From: Armatimonadota bacterium
GTDB taxonomy: Bacteria; Armatimonadota; JAAZEB01
Direction: 5' to 3'
DNA length: 34,201 nt
Assembly (NCBI GenBank): GCA_012512265.1
Contig: JAAZEM010000142.1
Span: 1-34,201, forward strand
Shown: one piece after another, positions 1-9,052 of the stretch
Position numbering within the stretch: position 1 is the stretch's first letter
Layout: each line of letters opens with the position of its first letter
Program-made: the position numbers and the translations under genes
The notes under the pieces: generated by a model
Databases searched by the model: none
What the model was told of the DNA's origin: nothing
The model's input: the letters and a program-made list of their open reading frames with translations, nothing else

Positions 1-3000
1 AACCGGGGCTCCTACCTCTTCAACTTCACCGACCTCACCGAGGAGACGGTGGATGACTGGATCCGCCTGGCGAAAACCCTGGGGATCACTCAGATCGACT
101 TCCACGGCGGCGCGTCCTTCCGCTTCGGCGACTGCCAGCCCAATCCACGGCTCTACCCGCGCGGCGTCGCCAGCCTGAAGGCGGTGATCGACCGCCTCCA
201 CGCCGCGGGTATCAAGGCCGGGCTCCACACCTACGCGATGTTCATCGACAAACGCTGCCCGTGGGTGACGCCCGTGCCCCATCCGGATCTCGGCAAGGAT
301 GCCACCTTCACTCTCGCCGCGGACATCCCCGCCGATGCCACCGCCGTTCCCGTGGTCGAAAGCACCGAGCAGATGTCGGCGATCACCGGCTTCGGAGTGC
401 GCAACAGCGTCACGCTCCAGATTGGTGACGAGCTGATCACCTACACCGGTGTCAGAAAGGAGGCGCCGTTCCAGTTCACCGGGTGTAAGCGCGGGGCGTA
501 TGGCACGCGTGTGTCGGCGCACCCCAAGGGCGCGAAGGTGCATCACCTGCGCGAGTGCTTTGGGCTGTTCGTGCCGGATGGCGACTCGCGGCTCTTCGAG
601 GAGGTGGCCGCGCGCACCGCGCAGGTGTACAACGACGCCGGGTTCGACATGATCTACCTCGACGCCCTGGATGGGGGCGACGCCGTCGCCGGGCGCGAGT
701 GGGCATGGCACTACGAGGCGAAGTTCACCTGGGAGGTTTGGAAGCGGCTGAAACGCCCGGCGATCATGGAGATGAGCACGTTCCATCACCACCTGTGGTA
801 CGTGCGCTCTCGCGGCGGCGCGTGGGATCACCCGAACCGCAGTCACAAGAAGTTCATCGATATCCACGTCGCCTCGAACCAGGCCTTCAACCGCATGTTC
901 CTCCCGGCCCATCTCGGGTGGTGGGCGTTCAAGACGTGGACAGGCGCCAGCGGCGACCCCACCTATCCGGATGACATCGAATACCTCTGCGCCAAGGCGC
1001 TTGGCACCGACACCGGCTTCTCGATCATGGGCGTGGACCCGAACACCATCCGCAAGCCGGGGGCGCTGCCCCGGCTCTCGGCGATTGTCCGCCGCTATGA
1101 GATGCTGCGCCATGCCGGCTACTTCAACGAGGCGGTGAAGGAGAAGCTGCGTGTGCCGAGCGACGAGTATCGCCTGGTCCAGGCCCGGGACGGCGAGTGG
1201 GGCTTCCTGCCGGTGCACTACGACCGGCACAAGGTGCAGGGCCTGGATGGATGGAGCAACGTCTGGAAGGTGAACAACCGCTTCGCGGAGCAGCCGCTGA
1301 AGCTGCGAATCCAGGGGCTCCTCTCCGCCGGACCGTACGACGCGCCGGGCAATCCGACGCTCGCGACTTTCAGCGCGCCGGACGAGTTCGATGGCCCGCG
1401 CGCACAATCCGGGGTTTCCCTGATGCTCCAACCCTCCCGAGAACAGGTGAAGGCGGGCGGGATCAGCGGGTACCTCACCGCAACGAGCACGCTCTCCACG
1501 CCCATGCGCGCCTGGGCGTGCGCGCGGCGCGTCTTCCAGCCGCCGCTCGATCTCTCGGGGCATCAGGGCCTGGGCGTTTGGGTGCATGGCGATGGGAAGG
1601 GCGAGGTGATCAACCTGCAACTCACCAGCCCGCCGCATCTCTCACGCGCCTTCGCCGACCACTACATCGATGTGAACTTCACCGGATGGCGCTACTTCGA
1701 GCTGATCGAGCCGGAAGGCGCGCGCCACGCCGATTACACGTGGCCCTATGGCGGAATCTACCATATCTATCGCGAAACGGTGCGCCCGTCCAGCATCGAG
1801 ACGCTATCGGTCTACGTCAACAACCTCCCGCCGAACGAGAAGATGACAACCTATCTCTCGCCGGTCCGGGCGCTCCCGCTTGTGAAGGCAAAGCTGCGCA
1901 ACCCCGCGGTGAGCGTGAACGGCAAGATGCTCACCTTCCCAGTGGAGATCGAGAGCGGGCAGGTGCTGGAGTTCTTCTCGCCCGCGGAGTGCAGGTTGTA
2001 CGGGCCGTCCGGCGAGCTGATCCGTGAGGTGACGCCCGTTGGGGAGATCCCCGTCCTCAAGCCGGGAGAGAACGAGATTCGCTTCACGTGCGAGTCGCCG
2101 GAGGGCGTGAACCCGCGGGCGTACGTGTGGACGATCACCGAGGGCGAGCTGGTGCGCGGCGCCAACCCGCCCGAGAAGGTGGAGTGGCGCTACCTGGACC
2201 GCGAGGAAGAAGAGCCGGTGACGCTGCGCGCTTCGGGCGCGGCGCCCCCGGCGTGGGAGGTGACCAGCAGGGCCTATCCGGGGCCGGCGCAGCTGGAGGC
2301 GGAGATCACGGTGGATCCCCTCGCTTCGCCCGAGGAGCTCTATCGCGCGCCCGATGCCATCTCGCTCGAGAGCTTTGAGACGCTGGATGCCTTCGCGGAA
2401 ACGCCAAACAACCGCTACCTGCAGTACGTGGTGAGCGGCCCGCTGAAGGGGGTCTCCGCGCCGCCCGGTGTGACACACCAGCTCGAGCTCTCGAAGGAAG
2501 TGGTGAAAGAAGGGGCGCAGAGCGTGCGCTACACGGCGCTAAGCCCGACGCCGGGCGGGTGGTCGGCGCGCGGAAAGCGTTTCGCGAAACCGGTCGACCT
2601 CTCGCGTTGCACCGATATCGGCTTCCTGATCCACGGCGATGGCGCCGGCGAGACGTTCTACATCCAGCTGCGCGACACCTCTGGCGCGCACTTCGATATG
2701 AAGACGGTGGTCGACTTCACCGGGTGGAAGTATCTGCAGTTTCCGCTCGCGGGCGCCGGGCTGGATCTCTCGAAGATCGAGTATCTTATCCTCTACTACA
2801 ACAACCTCCCGGCGGGCAGGCGGGTCACCTGCTACATCGATGATATCCGGGGGCTGCGCGACTCGTCCGTACTGCGTCATCCCTGGCTCTCCGTGGAGGG
2901 CCGGCGAGTTCGTTTCCCGGTGACGCTCTCGCCCGGCGAGCGCCTGGAGGTGGCAGGTCGAGCGTGTCGTGTCTACGCCGCCGATGGCTCGCTCCGGGAG

Positions 3001-3150
3001 GAGGTTAAGCTGAAGGAGGCGCTGCCCCGGCTGAAACCGGGCCCGAACCGCGTGGCCTTCGATGCGGATGCGGGGAAGACCCATGCCTATCAGGTACGCG
3101 TCCAACTGGCGAAGGTCTACCCGCAGGCGGCGGATCGGGCCGGTCAGTAG
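1..3150 (+). CDS. Large TIM-barrel glycoside hydrolase-like protein with duplicated C-terminal module (5' partial)
   Basis: The reading frame is open from the first base, so the true start and any signal peptide lie upstream; 1049 residues are visible. The N-terminal 350 or so residues read like a TIM-barrel hydrolase: alternating strands and helices, an Asp in MIYLDALDGGD (Asp at visible residue 221) placed as in clan-D-type glycosidases, and a His/Trp-rich stretch around 255-300. The rest contains one module twice, at roughly nt 1350-2160 and 2340-3130. Each copy has a jelly-roll carbohydrate-binding-like part with a shared V/IHGDG, DFTGW-like and YxNNLP pattern, then a small beta domain (SVxG, FPV, LKPG). 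The likely role is binding and cleaving a polysaccharide outside the cell. Substrate and GH family are not assigned, and catalytic activity is inferred from the fold-like pattern only. Confidence 0.7.
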   Translation, partial: NRGSYLFNFTDLTEETVDDWIRLAKTLGITQIDFHGGASFRFGDCQPNPRLYPRGVASLKAVIDRLHAAGIKAGLHTYAMFIDKRCPWVTPVPHPDLGKDATFTLAADIPADATAVPVVESTEQMSAITGFGVRNSVTLQIGDELITYTGVRKEAPFQFTGCKRGAYGTRVSAHPKGAKVHHLRECFGLFVPDGDSRLFEEVAARTAQVYNDAGFDMIYLDALDGGDAVAGREWAWHYEAKFTWEVWKRLKRPAIMEMSTFHHHLWYVRSRGGAWDHPNRSHKKFIDIHVASNQAFNRMFLPAHLGWWAFKTWTGASGDPTYPDDIEYLCAKALGTDTGFSIMGVDPNTIRKPGALPRLSAIVRRYEMLRHAGYFNEAVKEKLRVPSDEYRLVQARDGEWGFLPVHYDRHKVQGLDGWSNVWKVNNRFAEQPLKLRIQGLLSAGPYDAPGNPTLATFSAPDEFDGPRAQSGVSLMLQPSREQVKAGGISGYLTATSTLSTPMRAWACARRVFQPPLDLSGHQGLGVWVHGDGKGEVINLQLTSPPHLSRAFADHYIDVNFTGWRYFELIEPEGARHADYTWPYGGIYHIYRETVRPSSIETLSVYVNNLPPNEKMTTYLSPVRALPLVKAKLRNPAVSVNGKMLTFPVEIESGQVLEFFSPAECRLYGPSGELIREVTPVGEIPVLKPGENEIRFTCESPEGVNPRAYVWTITEGELVRGANPPEKVEWRYLDREEEEPVTLRASGAAPPAWEVTSRAYPGPAQLEAEITVDPLASPEELYRAPDAISLESFETLDAFAETPNNRYLQYVVSGPLKGVSAPPGVTHQLELSKEVVKEGAQSVRYTALSPTPGGWSARGKRFAKPVDLSRCTDIGFLIHGDGAGETFYIQLRDTSGAHFDMKTVVDFTGWKYLQFPLAGAGLDLSKIEYLILYYNNLPAGRRVTCYIDDIRGLRDSSVLRHPWLSVEGRRVRFPVTLSPGERLEVAGRACRVYAADGSLREEVKLKEALPRLKPGPNRVAFDADAGKTHAYQVRVQLAKVYPQAADRAGQ

Positions 3151-3174
3151 CGTGGGGGGGGGATGCAAACCTGG

Positions 3175-3186
3175 GCACCCGGGTGC
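3175..3186. promoter_or_regulatory. Perfect 12-bp palindrome upstream of pseudopilin gene
   Basis: GCACCCGGGTGC is its own reverse complement and lies between the hydrolase-like gene and the pseudopilin start. It could be an operator or a short hairpin; no matching promoter boxes are convincing nearby. Confidence 0.25.
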
Positions 3187-3292
3187 AGAGCTGCGAAACT
3201 TTTGGCGAGACGCAGGAGTCTAAAAGGGCAGTGTGGAGAACAAGCGGGTTCCAGTGACTGCCGCTGGCAACAGGCACCACCAGAGGAGTGCT

Positions 3293-4084
3293 ATGATGAG
3301 ATCACGACTTATCTGCAGAACGGCGGCGCGGCAGGCGCCCAGGGAACACAGCGGATTTACGCTGATCGAGCTATTGACGGTGATTGCGATAATCGCGATC
3401 CTCGCCGCGATTCTGCTGCCTGTCTTCGGCAAGGCAAGGGCGATGGCGCGCGCCTCCAACTGCTTGAGTAACATGCGTCAGCTGGCCCAGGCCGTGACGA
3501 TGTATGCGCGCGACTATGGCGACCGCTTGCCCAGCGCGTTCGATGGCCCCTTGGGGTATAAGAAGGCCTCGGGCAGTGGCGGTTGGATGTACTACGAGCC
3601 GGACAGCTCGGTGGAGATCCTTGGGCGCAAGTTCGTGCCGAAGTGGGGTTCGATTTGGGACTACTCCGGGCAGAAAGAGGCGATTTATGTCTGCCCAGAG
3701 GACGAGCTCGGTCTGCAATCCGGGTTGAGCTACGCGATCAACTGGCGGTTGTGTAACCAGAAGGTCGGCTCGGGCACCATTGGGAGCGAAGGAATCCTTT
3801 ATCGGGGTGTGAAGCTGGCGCGCGTGAAGGATCCCGCCACGGTCTTCCTCTTTGTCGAGGAGGGCAACGTTCAGGAATCCGGCGGCCAGGACGTGATCTT
3901 CGATAGCACGGACGACGGCTACTTCAACGGCACGGACGCGAGTTGGCAGAACAACCCGCCGACGGTCCGCCATCAGCGAGGTTTCAACATCGTTTTCCTG
4001 GACGGCCACGCGGAGCGCTTGCAGCACGGCTCAGAGGAAGCAGATAAGATCCTCTATCACACGCCGCTCACCGGGTCGAACTAG
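3293..4084 (+). CDS. Type II secretion/type IV-type pseudopilin with H-X9-DG C-terminus
   Basis: The protein has 263 residues. The start is one of two adjacent ATGs (3293, 3296), preceded by GAGGAG at 3283-3288; the second gives the better spacing of 7. After a basic leader comes the prepilin peptidase site and hydrophobic helix [19 protein letters not shown], then [17 protein letters not shown]. The C-terminus carries [17 protein letters not shown], which is exactly H, nine residues, then DG: the signature of the prepilin-processing-associated H-X9-DG family expanded in Planctomycetes and Armatimonadota. It is probably processed at the inner membrane and exposed in the periplasm or on a pseudopilus. 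The gene stands alone, 142 bases after the hydrolase-like gene. Exact function is unknown; these proteins are often scattered singly. Confidence 0.85.
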   Translation: MMRSRLICRTAARQAPREHSGFTLIELLTVIAIIAILAAILLPVFGKARAMARASNCLSNMRQLAQAVTMYARDYGDRLPSAFDGPLGYKKASGSGGWMYYEPDSSVEILGRKFVPKWGSIWDYSGQKEAIYVCPEDELGLQSGLSYAINWRLCNQKVGSGTIGSEGILYRGVKLARVKDPATVFLFVEEGNVQESGGQDVIFDSTDDGYFNGTDASWQNNPPTVRHQRGFNIVFLDGHAERLQHGSEEADKILYHTPLTGSN

Positions 4085-4122
4085 CGGGTTCGAGTGAAAG
4101 AGGGGGGCACCGGCTTGCATCA

Positions 4123-4142
4123 GGGGCCGGACAGCCGGCCCC
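4123..4142. terminator. GC-rich hairpin after pseudopilin gene
   Basis: GGGGCCGG, loop ACAG, CCGGCCCC: a perfect 8-bp stem 38 bases after the pseudopilin stop codon. There is no T-tract, so it is a terminator-like hairpin and not a canonical intrinsic terminator. Confidence 0.45.
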
Positions 4143-4248
4143 CCGAAACGGCGCGTAGAAGTGGAGCGCCACTGAGCGGCAGCACTCCGCCGTCCCATGG
4201 GGTAGCTTGACCCGGGCACTCTACACCGGCCTGGGAGACGTTTCCAAC

Positions 4249-4283
4249 GCGGCACCGCGCGCGTCAATTGCGCGCGGTGCCGC
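4249..4283. terminator. Strong 13-14 bp hairpin in gene-poor region
   Basis: GCGGCACCGCGCG at 4249-4261 pairs perfectly with CGCGCGGTGCCGC at 4271-4283, plus one further C-G pair, around an AT-containing loop (GTCAATT). It is followed by TTGCTCT, a weak T-rich tail. It most likely ends transcription from the upstream gene or insulates the STAS gene. Confidence 0.5.
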
Positions 4284-4762
4284 TTGCTCTCTGGAGAGTG
4301 GCGCCACCCTCTTGGTGGATACCAGGAGCATCAGCTCGCAGGCAAGACTCCAGGGCTCACAGGCGCGGCGTTGTCCGGATCGCGCACCTTTCTCGCCGCG
4401 GCCCAGCGTGTTTAGGGCCTGCACCGCAGGGGTAGAATCAGCGCGGTTGTCCGTTCCATCTTGCTGCCCCGGGAGCATCCGCCGGTGTCGGACGCTCCGC
4501 GCCTGGCGGGCATCTCTGCCCCGCCTCGCCGCGGCCCGGACTGGCGGATTTGGCCCCGGGGTTCAGATTCTTGGAGGAGCGCGGAGTGGCATGGATGAGC
4601 GTGCGCGGTTGCGGATGCGGATGCGGCGCCGAGACCGCCACGTGCTATCCGAGGTGGTGGGTAGGGTCCGCGAGAGCGGAGCCAGTCACGATGACGGATG
4701 CCTCACTCGCTGGCGGGACAACCACACTCCGGCGGAGATGCCACTCGAGGAGGGGGGGTTCC

Positions 4763-5164
4763 ATGGCCGAAACGGTGCCGGTTGCGTTACCCGATCCACT
4801 GCTAACCGTCTCGATGTTGCCAGGATATTGTAATGGGCGTCTCACCACCGTCTCCCTGGCAGGTGAGCTGGACCGCAGCAATGAGAGGGAAGCCCGTTCG
4901 GCCATAGAACGTGCCCTTGGACAGGGTAGCGTCACTCTGATCATTGATCTGGGCCGGCTTGCCTTCATGGATAGCAGTGGTGTTAGCCTGCTCTTGCACG
5001 CCTACCACGCCCTGATGAAACGCCACGGGAAGCTGGTCCTCGTCGCGCCACCCGGGCCCGTGCGCCGTGTTCTGGAGATGGTACGCCTCTCGCCGATGGT
5101 GCCGATCTACACCACGCTCGCGCAGGCAGTGGCCGAGACCAGCGCGGAAAGCCCCGACGCCTGA
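4763..5164 (+). CDS. STAS-domain anti-sigma factor antagonist
   Basis: The protein has 133 residues. ATG 4763 is chosen because GAGGAGG at 4747-4753 lies 9 bases upstream; the frame continues further upstream, but the extra residues look non-coding. The body matches a single STAS domain: VSLAGELDRSNEREARSAIE, then VTLIIDLGRLAFMDSSGVSLLL, with the conserved DSSG loop at residues 70-73. In SpoIIAA-type antagonists the first Ser (here Ser71) is phosphorylated by a partner kinase/anti-sigma factor. The usual role is partner switching that releases a sigma factor or other regulator. No anti-sigma kinase, phosphatase or sigma factor lies nearby, so the partner must be elsewhere. The stop codon is two bases from the convergent methyltransferase stop. 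Confidence 0.88.
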   Translation: MAETVPVALPDPLLTVSMLPGYCNGRLTTVSLAGELDRSNEREARSAIERALGQGSVTLIIDLGRLAFMDSSGVSLLLHAYHALMKRHGKLVLVAPPGPVRRVLEMVRLSPMVPIYTTLAQAVAETSAESPDA

Positions 5165-5166
5165 TC

Positions 5167-7680
5167 CTATGCGCGTGCTTTCGCCAGGCGCGCGCTCACC
5201 AGCTCGCAAGCCGCCGCGCGAAGCCGGGCGCCATCGGGTGCGCCCGGACCGAGGAGCGCCAAGACCGCGTCGTCGAGAGCGCGCCAGACTGGATCGGGTT
5301 CGCCGTCGAGCAGCGAAGGGAAGGCAGCCTGGCGGGCTGCCTGGAAGGCGCTGCCGAGTGCCGCGAGTTCCCGCGAGGATGCCGCGCGGAGGTCCGGCAC
5401 AAGCATGCGTGCCAGGTAGGCAGGATTTGTCTTCAGCGCGCCCTGTCCCAGGTTGGCAATCCCCACGAGCTCGCGCATCATCACCCCCAGGCTGCTGACC
5501 AGACACGCGGCCAGAAGGGCGGGATCCACGCCTTCATGCGGATAGATCCCCACCAGATTGGCATCGCATAGGATACCCCTCGGGTTGATGGCGGCACAGG
5601 CGCGCTCGAACGCGATCAAGGGGTGGATCACAGGCGGTGGGGCAATCAAGGGAAGCGAATACCACCGCGCGCGACCGCGGACGCTGGGCCGGCGGTGGAT
5701 ACCCCACCGGCTCTCCCCCTCCCGCACGTAATCGGCGGCCCGGGTACCCGCCAACGCCTCCGGCTCTTCCGGGCAGGTCAGCAGGAACGAGGCCGCATCT
5801 TCCGGCAGGAGCTCCGGTGTCCGCAGCTCGCGCGGGGATCGCAGCGCTCGCCGGAGGAAGCGCCTCTCCAGGAACCGCTCCTCCCCCATGCCGTTGCGAA
5901 ACACCCCGAGGTCATCGGACGCGCCGGCGGGAGAAGGCGCGCCCCCCGGAACGCTCTCCAGGTAGAAGAAGTCGTTAGCGCCCGTCTTGATCCCGAAGCG
6001 AACGGAGGCAAGGGCATCCAGACGGCAGAGGCGCGTGCCGCACGCCTCCAGCATCTCGAAGAAGAGGTCCGGGGCGCGGAGGTAGCGCCCTCCCCAATTC
6101 ACTCCCATCCTGTCTGCCACGGCTTCCGCCGCGAGCACGGCTTGCGGCACCGGAACCACCCGGAAGGCGGGCGTCGAGAGGAACCGGCGGGTGCCAGCCA
6201 GGAGGGTCATCTCATCCAACGAGCGAGGCTCCCCCAGGGCGTGATGCATGCGGATGAACCGGACCGGCTCAGGTTCGTCCGCCGCCGGGATGCACCGGCG
6301 TGCCAGGAGAATCGCCGGGTGGATGCGGGCATCGGTGAAGGTGCCCTTTCGGGCGCTCTCCGTGATCGAGAGGATACGGCTGTGGCGCAGGAGCAGGCGG
6401 CGTAGCGCCTGGCCGAAGCCGACATCGAGCCAGGAGTTAGACGCGATGACGCAGAGCGCGCCCCCCTCACGCAAGAGGCCGAGCCCCAGGTGAAAGAAGT
6501 AGGCATAGAGGTCGCTCTTCCCATCAAAGCGGAACTCCGTGGGTAGGAGTGCCTGGCAGGCTCGGGGCGCGTCACTCTTGCGCCTGGCATCGAGACGCTC
6601 TTGGCGCACGTAGGGCGGGTTGCTCAGAACGATATCGAAACCGCCCCCGGGCGGCGCGAAGATCTCCGGGAGGCGGTCGAGCCACGGGCTGCGCGTGGGT
6701 GCGGATCCCGCGATCTTCGTGGGCAGCGGATCGTGCCCCTGGGAGCCACTCGTCTGGCCAGGGGGCTCCAGCCCGTCTCCCTCCTGGAGATGCGCGCGCA
6801 GGGCTTCCAGGAGCCGGACATCTGGCACCTGCTCCCCCCCGGCCGCGAGAGTGAAGAGGAAAAGCCGCTGTCGGGTAACATTCAGTGCGCCCGCATCCAG
6901 GTCGAGACCGAAGAGCGTGGACGCGGCGATATGGCGCCGGATCGATGTCGGCGAGAGGGGATCGGGCAAGCCCTCCTCCAGCAAGCGATTGCGGTCCTCC
7001 GGCAGGACGAGACGGCCGAGTGAGGTGAGAAGGCGCGAGAGCTCATGCGCCATCCCGACGAGAAGCGCGCCACACCCGGCTGCCGGGTCGCAGACCCGCA
7101 GGCGCGCGAGCTCGCGGAAGAGAAGCGCGGCCCTCTCCGCCGGAAGATCGGGGGATCCTTGGCCGTAGAGAATGCCGAGCAGCTCCGGGTCGTCGTCGGC
7201 GACGCCAAGCGCGTGGGCCATGCGGGCGCGCAACGCCTCACGGCACATCAGGCGCACCTCGCCTACGGGAGTGTAGAAGACCCCAGCATCCTGCCGGCCG
7301 GCGCGCGTGAGTGCGTGCGCCGCCGCCAGGATGTCCGGCGCGAGTGCCCCACCCGCGAGCGCGTCCTGGTCGGGCCTCGGCTCCGTAAGTTGGAGGCGGA
7401 ACCCGTTCAGGAGGGCATCGAGGAGCGACTCCGCGGCCCCCGCTGCGGACGATTCCGGGGCATCGCCGGCGCACGGTGCCAACCGGGCCAGCTCCGGTTG
7501 AAGCCCGCAGGATGCCGCGCGCGCGAAGCGGAGGAAGAATCCGGCAAGGAGCCTGTCGGCCGCCTCTTCCCGAAGTCGCTCCGGGTCCCCCCCCTTGTCA
7601 GGCAGGGCCTCGGCCAGCGCAGACGCGGCATCCAGGAAGCGGGCCAGAAACGCATCGCAGGAGTGGGGCGGTGCGCTCAT
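5167..7680 (-). CDS. Eco57I-type adenine-specific DNA methyltransferase
   Basis: The protein has 837 residues. ATG 7680 overlaps the stop of the upstream gene (ATGA), which fixes the start; a longer in-frame extension only repeats that gene's bases. Visible motifs are VFYTP at 134-138 (typical N6-adenine methylase entry), the SAM-binding motif DPAAGCG at 198-204, FGLDLD at 257-262, catalytic NPPY at 354-357, a strand-helix run SNSWLDVGFGQALRRLL, and GIKTGANDFF at 563-572, a hallmark of the TaqI-C/target-recognition half in large Eco57I-like enzymes. It transfers a methyl group from SAM to adenine in a specific DNA site. No PD-(D/E)XK nuclease motif was seen at either end and no restriction gene is adjacent, so it looks like a solitary methylase or an atypical type IIG protein. 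The target sequence cannot be read from the protein. Confidence 0.85.
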   Translation of the reverse strand: MSAPPHSCDAFLARFLDAASALAEALPDKGGDPERLREEAADRLLAGFFLRFARAASCGLQPELARLAPCAGDAPESSAAGAAESLLDALLNGFRLQLTEPRPDQDALAGGALAPDILAAAHALTRAGRQDAGVFYTPVGEVRLMCREALRARMAHALGVADDDPELLGILYGQGSPDLPAERAALLFRELARLRVCDPAAGCGALLVGMAHELSRLLTSLGRLVLPEDRNRLLEEGLPDPLSPTSIRRHIAASTLFGLDLDAGALNVTRQRLFLFTLAAGGEQVPDVRLLEALRAHLQEGDGLEPPGQTSGSQGHDPLPTKIAGSAPTRSPWLDRLPEIFAPPGGGFDIVLSNPPYVRQERLDARRKSDAPRACQALLPTEFRFDGKSDLYAYFFHLGLGLLREGGALCVIASNSWLDVGFGQALRRLLLRHSRILSITESARKGTFTDARIHPAILLARRCIPAADEPEPVRFIRMHHALGEPRSLDEMTLLAGTRRFLSTPAFRVVPVPQAVLAAEAVADRMGVNWGGRYLRAPDLFFEMLEACGTRLCRLDALASVRFGIKTGANDFFYLESVPGGAPSPAGASDDLGVFRNGMGEERFLERRFLRRALRSPRELRTPELLPEDAASFLLTCPEEPEALAGTRAADYVREGESRWGIHRRPSVRGRARWYSLPLIAPPPVIHPLIAFERACAAINPRGILCDANLVGIYPHEGVDPALLAACLVSSLGVMMRELVGIANLGQGALKTNPAYLARMLVPDLRAASSRELAALGSAFQAARQAAFPSLLDGEPDPVWRALDDAVLALLGPGAPDGARLRAAACELVSARLAKARA

Positions 7681-8618
7681 CGCGAGGGTCCCGCGTCCTT
7701 CCGGGCATGAGAAGCCGCCGGGGCTACCGGCATGGGAGAGCCGGTGGCTGGTGGGTTCGGAGAGGTGCCGGAGGGCACGCCGGCAGCCGGCGCCTTTGCT
7801 GGCGATGGCGTGGTTGGCTTGCCTGCCGATTGCTGCTGCGGTGGCGGGCTCTTGCGCCACCGGAAGGCGATATGGACGGGGCCACGGCCTTTGACCACAT
7901 GCCCGCCATCGGCATTGATCGCCTTGCTGCAGCCAAGGACCTCCTCAAAGAAGCGCCCCAAGCACCACAGGTCGGAGACCCCCTGAACGACAAAAATGTA
8001 GCCTTTGGTGAGGCCGATTGCCATGCGGTCGGTCTGCTTGTTGGCGAACGCGACGGAGAAGCCATCCAGCTTAAACGGCACCAGGCGCGAGCCCAGGGCC
8101 AGGGCGCTCACCTCGTTGCCCCGGACGATCTCATCCAGAATATCCACGACCTTGGTGGTATCCGACGTGAGAATGCCCCGCTGGGTGCGCCTGCCCATGA
8201 GCACGCGGCCATCGCGCTGGAGGTAATCCGCGAGCGCCATCGTCTGGGGGTGGTGGTACGAGCCGGTGCAGACGACAATCGCCCCGGTGCGTTGCTTCAC
8301 CTGCGCGCGCGTGACACCAGGCGCCGGGTGGTAGGTGACGAGCATCTCCACATGCTCGCACCGTGGCAGCTGCGTGGTGCGGAAGATGCGCCCGCGGTAT
8401 TTCGTCAGCCATGTTTTGGACTGATGACGCGGGTGCCATTTCCGCTCGGGCGGCGGGTCCGGCAGCGGGATCACCACGTCGACCGGCTTCGGCTTTGGCT
8501 TGGGCGGCGGGGGCGGCGGCTCGATCCCCATCGGGGAGGGGCAGAGAGCGAGTGCCAACGCCACGGCGAGCATTGCGACCAGCTTTCGTAACGAGCGTCT
8601 CTTGCGCTTCTTCCCCAT
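7677..8618 (-). CDS. Secreted phosphodiester glycosidase (NAGPA/DUF2233)-like protein
   Basis: The protein has 313 residues from ATG 8618. A second ATG at 8651 has GGAGG butted directly against it and is less likely. A basic N-terminus (GKKRKRRSLRK) and hydrophobic stretch at 12-27 form a signal peptide or anchor. A Pro/Lys-rich linker (33-58) follows, then the domain at about 65-255. The end of the domain has TKGYIFVVQGVSDLWCLGRF and AINADGG (233-239), matching the ALNLDGG-type motif of the phosphodiester glycosidase family. A low-complexity Pro/Ala/Ser tail runs from 256. The family hydrolyses sugar phosphodiesters or related glycan linkages outside the cytoplasm; the substrate here is unknown. 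The stop codon overlaps the methyltransferase start by four bases, so the two genes are co-transcribed and probably translationally coupled, an odd functional pairing. Confidence 0.65.
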   Translation of the reverse strand: MGKKRKRRSLRKLVAMLAVALALALCPSPMGIEPPPPPPKPKPKPVDVVIPLPDPPPERKWHPRHQSKTWLTKYRGRIFRTTQLPRCEHVEMLVTYHPAPGVTRAQVKQRTGAIVVCTGSYHHPQTMALADYLQRDGRVLMGRRTQRGILTSDTTKVVDILDEIVRGNEVSALALGSRLVPFKLDGFSVAFANKQTDRMAIGLTKGYIFVVQGVSDLWCLGRFFEEVLGCSKAINADGGHVVKGRGPVHIAFRWRKSPPPQQQSAGKPTTPSPAKAPAAGVPSGTSPNPPATGSPMPVAPAASHARKDAGPSR

Positions 8619-9052
8619 CAACTCCGGCTCCGATCTCCAGTTCCCATCCATCCTCCAGGACGGTGGCTCACGCGCGCGGGCTCCCTCCTTCCGGCGGGGT
8701 TGCCAGTTTCGTACCCGAGAACACGGAAAGGGCAGCAGGCGCCGGCTGGGAGGCGGCGCTGGCAGGCGCACTCGCGCGACGCTGACCGGCACAATGCGCG
8801 CGGGAAGGCGTGTGCGACCGGGGTTCTTCCGATGGCAGCGATGGGGCTCACGTCGTTCACCCTCTCCTGTTCGCGGCTCGGGGGCTTGCTCCTCCCGCCA
8901 GGTTGAACCGCGCGGGGGCGCGGTCACCGCCGGGCAGGAGCTGCTCCAGGGCTCTGCGTGCCAACCGGCAGACGCGTCTCCGGGAGGGGAATGCCGCGGG
9001 AGAGCGGCGAACGAACGAGTGTGGATGGTCAGATGCCAGCGAGGGATGGAGT
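8619..9052. other. 434-bp divergent intergenic region
   Basis: This region separates the minus-strand phosphodiester-glycosidase-like gene from the plus-strand EcfT gene and must hold both promoters. I looked for a cobalamin riboswitch because of the CbiQ-like product and could not recognise its conserved boxes. No clear sigma-70 boxes were found. Confidence 0.4.

Larger units (their letters stand above)
4085..4762. other. 678-bp non-coding stretch
   Basis: Apart from the two hairpins listed separately, no gene is supported here. Open frames run through it, but they lack ribosome-binding sites and family resemblance. A TAGAAT at 4431-4436 resembles a -10 box but has no good -35 partner. Confidence 0.5.

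Noticed and set aside
3233-3292. Upstream extension of the first pseudopilin
   Set aside because: The extra 20 residues are not leader-like, and GAGGAG sits just before the ATG pair at 3293/3296.
4085-4110. tRNA T-loop-like GGTTCGA
   Set aside because: No acceptor, D or anticodon stem can be formed from the bases before it, which are the end of the pseudopilin gene.
4550-4762. N-terminal extension of the STAS protein
   Set aside because: The Cys/Gly/Arg-rich residues do not look like a domain, and the ribosome site before ATG 4763 is strong.
8619-9052. Cobalamin riboswitch upstream of the CbiQ-like gene
   Set aside because: I looked for the conserved B12-box pattern and could not find it on the plus strand.
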